54,414 bases of DNA from a virus. Location of the stretch: positions 1 to 54,414 of the IMG/VR virus record IMGVR_UViG_3300008113_008337, one strand, 5' to 3'. Positions within the stretch are counted from its first letter, which is position 1, and every line of letters starts with the position of its first letter. Below are positions 51,310-54,414 of this stretch, in pieces. The position numbers were made by a program, and so were the translations under genes. Below the pieces are notes generated by a model that was not told the DNA's origin, did no database searches, and worked only from the letters and a program-made list of their open reading frames with translations.

Positions 51310-52146
51310 TTAGTCGTTAAATAAACTATCAAATTTATCCGCATTACTTGTTTTAGCAGGTGCTTCTACTTTATAAGGAGACGGTGCGGGTATTTCTTTT
51401 TCCCAAGGTAAATCACCTGCTTCATCTTCATCTTCATCAGTAGCTGATGCTACTGGTGTTTCTGTTTCTTCAGCAGTTTCCTCTGGGTTTAACCATTTGT
51501 TAAGGGTTTCTTGTAACTCCTCAAATGTATGATGTTTATTAACGGTTAAAATATCAGGTTGTTCGTCTAATACTTTCTGTACTAAAGCAGCATCTTCTGA
51601 GATAGGTGATGATTTAACTTTAGGACGAATAGAGCATTTTACACTCTTTCTGCCAGCAACGGTGTCTTCAACTGCCTCAATGGTAAAATCACGTCCATCA
51701 GTAATGTCTGTGTAATCACCATAGTCTTCATCAGCAGCAATACCTAACAATTGCTCATAAGTTAATTTACCAAATTCCCATAAACGGGCACCTTTTTCTT
51801 CCTCACCACGTACTAATACAGGTGCGAAATAACGTAATTTTGGTTCAACTTTTTTAGCTAATTGCCAATCGTCTTTGTCTGATGATTTGCGTAATTGTTT
51901 TGCAAATTCAACAATAGGATCTTTTTCATTCCAGTTTGTTAATGCTAGAATTGGACCTCTTGCAAATCCGTAGTGAAAATAAATTTCACGGAAAGGATTA
52001 GATTTGTCGAATTTAGAAGGTAAGATACGTATTTGGTATTTACCTGGTTTTGGTTTCCAGAATATCTTTGAATAATCTGTTTTTTCTTTTGGTTTGCCTT
52101 TGCTTTGAGAAGCGGCAAGCTTCTGTTTAATTAATGATAAATCCAT
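51310..52146 (-). CDS. Single-stranded DNA-binding protein, gp32-like
   Basis: A 278-residue protein. Basic N-terminal residues (K-G-K-P-K-E-K) precede the OB core with I-R-I-L-P-S-K and I-Y-F-H-Y-G-F. The end has a long acidic tail with D-E-D-E-D-E and a terminal F-D-S-L-F-N-D, which in T4 gp32 contacts partner proteins. The zinc Cys residues of T4 gp32 are absent. Expressed from its own promoter upstream. Confidence 0.85.
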   Translation of the reverse strand: MDLSLIKQKLAASQSKGKPKEKTDYSKIFWKPKPGKYQIRILPSKFDKSNPFREIYFHYGFARGPILALTNWNEKDPIVEFAKQLRKSSDKDDWQLAKKVEPKLRYFAPVLVRGEEEKGARLWEFGKLTYEQLLGIAADEDYGDYTDITDGRDFTIEAVEDTVAGRKSVKCSIRPKVKSSPISEDAALVQKVLDEQPDILTVNKHHTFEELQETLNKWLNPEETAEETETPVASATDEDEDEAGDLPWEKEIPAPSPYKVEAPAKTSNADKFDSLFND

Positions 52147-52162
52147 AACTTGTTATTTTGTA

Positions 52163-52194
52163 TAAATATAAAACCTTGATTTTGGCCTTCCAAA
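52163..52194 (-). promoter_or_regulatory. Promoter, TTTG-N20-TATATTTA
   Basis: TTTG (52194-52191) and TATATTTA (52170-52163) are 20 bases apart. The -33 box TTTGG-AAGG-CCAAA is a perfect palindrome, with exactly 10 bases between it and the -7. It drives the SSB-uvsX operon. Confidence 0.78.
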
Positions 52195-52200
52195 TCTATC

Positions 52201-52653
52201 TTAAAGATTGATTATAGAGTGTATAGCCGTTTCTAATTTACGTATACTATCGCCATTAGTCAATATTAAACTATTGCGATACTCTGGCCAATTTATAGGA
52301 TATTTAGTATCAATTACACCATTATTTAATAATTTAATTAATGTATTTAATGCATTAATAGTATATAATGTATTACTTTCCTTTTTACGGTGTATCAGTA
52401 TAGTATGAGACAGAGGAACGTCATTGGTATTATGTGTATCTATATTATAAGTACACATTAATTCCTCGCTTTGTGGTGATTCTAAAACAAATATTTTATT
52501 GTATAAAATTGTATATTTATCTGTTATGTTATCTAGTGTTTTATCTAGATCACCGTGTAACGTAAAAGTACAAAATAACTTTTGTCCCATGCTTATTGAT
52601 GAAATTTCATTATCAATAAATATATCGGGATTGTTTATAAACGAGAACTTCAT
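52201..52653 (-). CDS. Hypothetical protein, 150 aa
   Basis: An unknown soluble protein with H-R-K-K-E-S-N-T-L-Y-T-I-N-A-L and W-P-E-Y-R-N-S-L-I-L. I recall similar proteins next to gp32 in marine T4-like phages but not their role. It follows the polymerase-like gene by one base. Confidence 0.6.
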   Translation of the reverse strand: MKFSFINNPDIFIDNEISSISMGQKLFCTFTLHGDLDKTLDNITDKYTILYNKIFVLESPQSEELMCTYNIDTHNTNDVPLSHTILIHRKKESNTLYTINALNTLIKLLNNGVIDTKYPINWPEYRNSLILTNGDSIRKLETAIHSIINL

Positions 52654-52654
52654 A

Positions 52655-53197
52655 TTATATTTTTTGTAGATTATGGTATGTTTTGCCTTTTTTAATGTTT
52701 GTTGGATATTTTATTATTCGTTGTAATTCGATTAATGTTTCTTTTCCATCTGACCTTGCAAAGTCAAACAAAAACGCATCATAAGTATATAACACTAATT
52801 TGGTTTGTTTATCTTTCAAATAATCTACTATTTCGGATAATATTTTGACATTGGTAGATGTTTCTTTACTTTGTATAATGTAATTCAGTAATTTAGACTG
52901 AGTCATGTCTTTATCATAGGTAAATTTTCTATTTTCTGTTTCATAGTATTTACCAAACTGATACATATCCCAAATACTGTCTGTAAGTTTTACTATATCT
53001 TTAAAGAATGGTTTATTTTGATAATCACCCCATACACCTCCGTAAGTTTGTTTAAACGTTAATTCTTTGGCTTCTTGTGTTGATACTCCTAATAGTTCAC
53101 CTAATACTTCATATACGTTTTTATCTGTAAAATTAAAATTGATCATCTCACCTAGTAATCGTGGATGATACCCTTGAATATCGTATTCAATAAACAT
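52655..53197 (-). CDS. C-terminal fragment of family A polymerase-like protein
   Basis: This 180-residue frame begins at an internal Met, although the same frame is open about 465 bases further upstream. It carries motifs A-C of the polymerase-like protein. Alone it would lack the N-terminal half. Confidence 0.6.
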   Translation of the reverse strand: MFIEYDIQGYHPRLLGEMINFNFTDKNVYEVLGELLGVSTQEAKELTFKQTYGGVWGDYQNKPFFKDIVKLTDSIWDMYQFGKYYETENRKFTYDKDMTQSKLLNYIIQSKETSTNVKILSEIVDYLKDKQTKLVLYTYDAFLFDFARSDGKETLIELQRIIKYPTNIKKGKTYHNLQKI

Positions 53198-53637
53198 ATC
53201 GTTTGCTGGGCGATAACATAATCGTTCGCCATTATTTTTATTTAATGCAACGAAATTAATATGATTATATGAATTAGATGGTCTACTGGTAGTTGTGTAT
53301 AGATTATAATGTGAATATATTTTGCCTTTTAGTATATTGAATTCAGGATGTCTTAAGTCACTACCATAGCAATCGATAAAGCAATCTTTATCTATCTTTA
53401 TACCGTTATTTTCTATTTCAAAAAATACTCGTGTTGTTTGATTATTATTGAATTTATATACCTCATCATTTTCGCTAAATTGAGATATAATAGGTTTAGC
53501 TAATCCAAATAAATTTTCTTTATCCTCATAATGTTTACTAAGAGGAATTAAGCAATTTACATTAGGTAAAGCATGGTGTTTTCTATAATAAAAATCAATA
53601 CAATTGTTTGTTTGTAATTTGTCTAAGGGTATATCCT

Positions 53638-53862
53638 CTATAAAGTTAATATCATATATTCCTTATCTAAGGAAAATGTTTCACTGTGATCTAAGCAAAA
53701 TATATAACCCTTATGATCATTTAATGGTCTAAGGTATATTAAACTTAAAGGACTAATTTTAGGATGAAAATTGTTGTTTTGTGAGATAAAATCAATAAAA
53801 CAATCTCCAAAATGCTCTAATTTCTCTAATTGATTTTCTTTTTCTATAACGTAGAATGCCAT
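53638..53862 (-). CDS. N-terminal fragment of family A polymerase-like protein
   Basis: A 74-residue frame starting M-A-F-Y-V-I-E-K, with F-C-L-D-H-S in the middle. It ends just after the AT-rich frameshift point. The last residues (M-I-L-T-L) are out of frame. Promoter at 53879-53910. Confidence 0.6.
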   Translation of the reverse strand: MAFYVIEKENQLEKLEHFGDCFIDFISQNNNFHPKISPLSLIYLRPLNDHKGYIFCLDHSETFSLDKEYMILTL

Positions 53863-53878
53863 ATAACCTTTATTTTTA

Positions 53879-53910
53879 TAAAGATAATAAAGCTTTCTTG
53901 ACTTTACAAC
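53879..53910 (-). promoter_or_regulatory. Promoter, GTTG-N20-TATCTTTA
   Basis: GTTG (53910-53907) and TATCTTTA (53886-53879) are 20 bases apart on the minus strand. The box reads GTTGTAAAGTCAAG with 10 bases to the -7. The -33 has one mismatch. It precedes the polymerase-like gene. Confidence 0.55.
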
Positions 53911-54414
53911 TTAAGAGTCTTTTCTTAAAGTTATAACAGCCTTATAGTTGTTATTAGGTAGTCTAGATATTTTTTCATCTATTTTGGTGTAACTACCTGA
54001 ACCTCCTTTTTGCTTAGCGTTAAATGTAGCTATCTTAATAGCGGTAGCCAAATCTAATGATTCCCCTTCACCTGTAAATGCTGAATCTAATCCTAAAAAT
54101 GTTTTTATCCCAGGAAAATTTCTTTCAGCCGCATCTAATGCTGGCGAGTTTAAGTATATCGAATCAGAACCTAAAGATATAGTTTGATATAATGGATTGC
54201 CTTTAATACTATCAAAAGTATCTTTATTTATTTCTTTTATAATTATGGGAGTTACGTTAATTTGTTTTGAAAAATAACGAATACTAGAAGTACTCGTGTT
54301 AGCAGGAATGCCAGTAACATTTGCATTAGATGACAATATTGTTCTTTTAGATACATTATTTATTCCTTCAGTTTTATTTAATTGGGCTCTTTGTATTTCT
54401 TCAGGAGTTGCTTT
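53911..54414 (-). CDS. Hypothetical protein, C-terminal part (cut by window edge)
   Basis: The frame is open to the end of the window, so the real start lies beyond 54414; a TTG at 54336 is not needed as start. The visible 167 residues are Ser/Thr/Asn-rich with a helical segment L-D-L-A-T-A-I-K-I-A-T-F-N-A-K and R-L-P-N-N-N-Y near the end. No family recognised. It might be a virion protein, but this is unproven. Confidence 0.55.
   Translation of the reverse strand, partial: KATPEEIQRAQLNKTEGINNVSKRTILSSNANVTGIPANTSTSSIRYFSKQINVTPIIIKEINKDTFDSIKGNPLYQTISLGSDSIYLNSPALDAAERNFPGIKTFLGLDSAFTGEGESLDLATAIKIATFNAKQKGGSGSYTKIDEKISRLPNNNYKAVITLRKDS

Larger units (their letters stand above)
52655..53862 (-). 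pseudogene. Family A DNA polymerase-like gene, two-base frameshift
   Basis: The 74-codon frame 53862-53638 gives a 5' part and the frame ending at 52655 gives the rest. The latter is open up to about 53663 but has no Met before 53197. Removing one AT from ATATAT near 53655 joins them as D-K-E-Y-D-I-N-F-I, a 401-residue product. It contains T-T-T-S-R-P-S-N-S-Y-N and F-I-E-Y-D-I-Q-G-Y-H-P-R-L-L (motif A position), A-K-E-L-T-F-K-Q-T-Y-G (motif B) and L-Y-T-Y-D-A-F-L (motif C). This is a small, divergent family A polymerase. The frameshift may be real or a sequencing error in a dinucleotide repeat. Confidence 0.7.

Noticed and set aside
3440-52170. T4-type late promoters TATAAATA
   Set aside because: The sequence occurs in gaps, but on the plus strand; read in the direction of the genes it is TATTTATA and better explained by the -7 box.
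1-54414. Integrase, transposase or diversity-generating retroelement
   Set aside because: No matching motifs or reverse transcriptase frame were seen in any gene of the window.

Overview
The window is a dense, AT-rich stretch of a large tailed-phage genome (T4-like myovirus type, judged from the replication genes). Every protein gene and RNA gene I can support reads on the minus strand, so upstream means higher coordinates. No capsid, neck, terminase, integrase or lysis gene is visible; only two fibre-type structural proteins are present. The host is inferred to be a bacterium of the Bacteroidota. The main reason is a recurring promoter with a -33 TTTG and a -7 TAnnnTTA element 19-20 bases apart, and most genes lack an obvious Shine-Dalgarno.

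Layout, right to left (the direction of transcription). About 47-54 kb: replication and recombination genes (a frameshifted family-A-polymerase-like gene, gp32-like SSB, UvsX, 5'-3' exonuclease, gp41 helicase), then thioredoxin and a class II ribonucleotide reductase. About 43-45 kb: a large repeat-bearing fibre protein. About 41-42 kb: an RNA cluster with tRNA-Leu(UAA), tRNA-Glu(UUC), two odd 142-nt tRNA-like RNAs and structured spacers. About 35-43 kb: nucleotide metabolism and a 7-deazaguanine DNA modification set (DpdA, QueC, QueD, QueE, FolE) with Hpt and a dCTP deaminase-like enzyme. About 33-35 kb: a second fibre with a C-terminal intramolecular chaperone. About 24-33 kb: family B DNA polymerase, a frameshifted sliding clamp, GroES and GroEL, clamp loader subunits (gp44/gp62-like), a Cas4/AddB-like nuclease and small zinc proteins. 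About 4-24 kb: roughly twenty genes for surface-glycan synthesis (sugar-nucleotide SDRs, a ColD-like 3-dehydratase, an E1 alpha/beta TPP pair, epimerase, methyltransferases, glycosyltransferases). About 0-4 kb: a phosphoesterase and small unknown genes, including a short lipoprotein.

How the parts work together: the replication proteins make a self-sufficient T4-style replisome. The class II reductase, thioredoxin and deaminase supply dNTPs. The Que/DpdA set probably replaces some guanines in phage DNA with a 7-deazaguanine, which would protect against restriction. GroES/GroEL could fold virion or replication proteins. The glycan block probably remodels host or virion surface sugars.

Main observations: a conserved promoter with a palindromic TTTGR/YCAAA box, in three places fused with a terminator hairpin; four genes broken by frame changes, two of them core replication functions; QueC and QueD with altered metal ligands; a GDP-sugar route that pairs a 3-dehydratase with TPP-dependent E1 subunits; two 142-nt tRNA-like RNAs with identical acceptor stems; and three short genes or gene pieces that are easy to miss (54-aa lipoprotein, 55-aa membrane protein, broken kinase C-terminus). 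Family assignments come from motifs read by eye; no database search was run.
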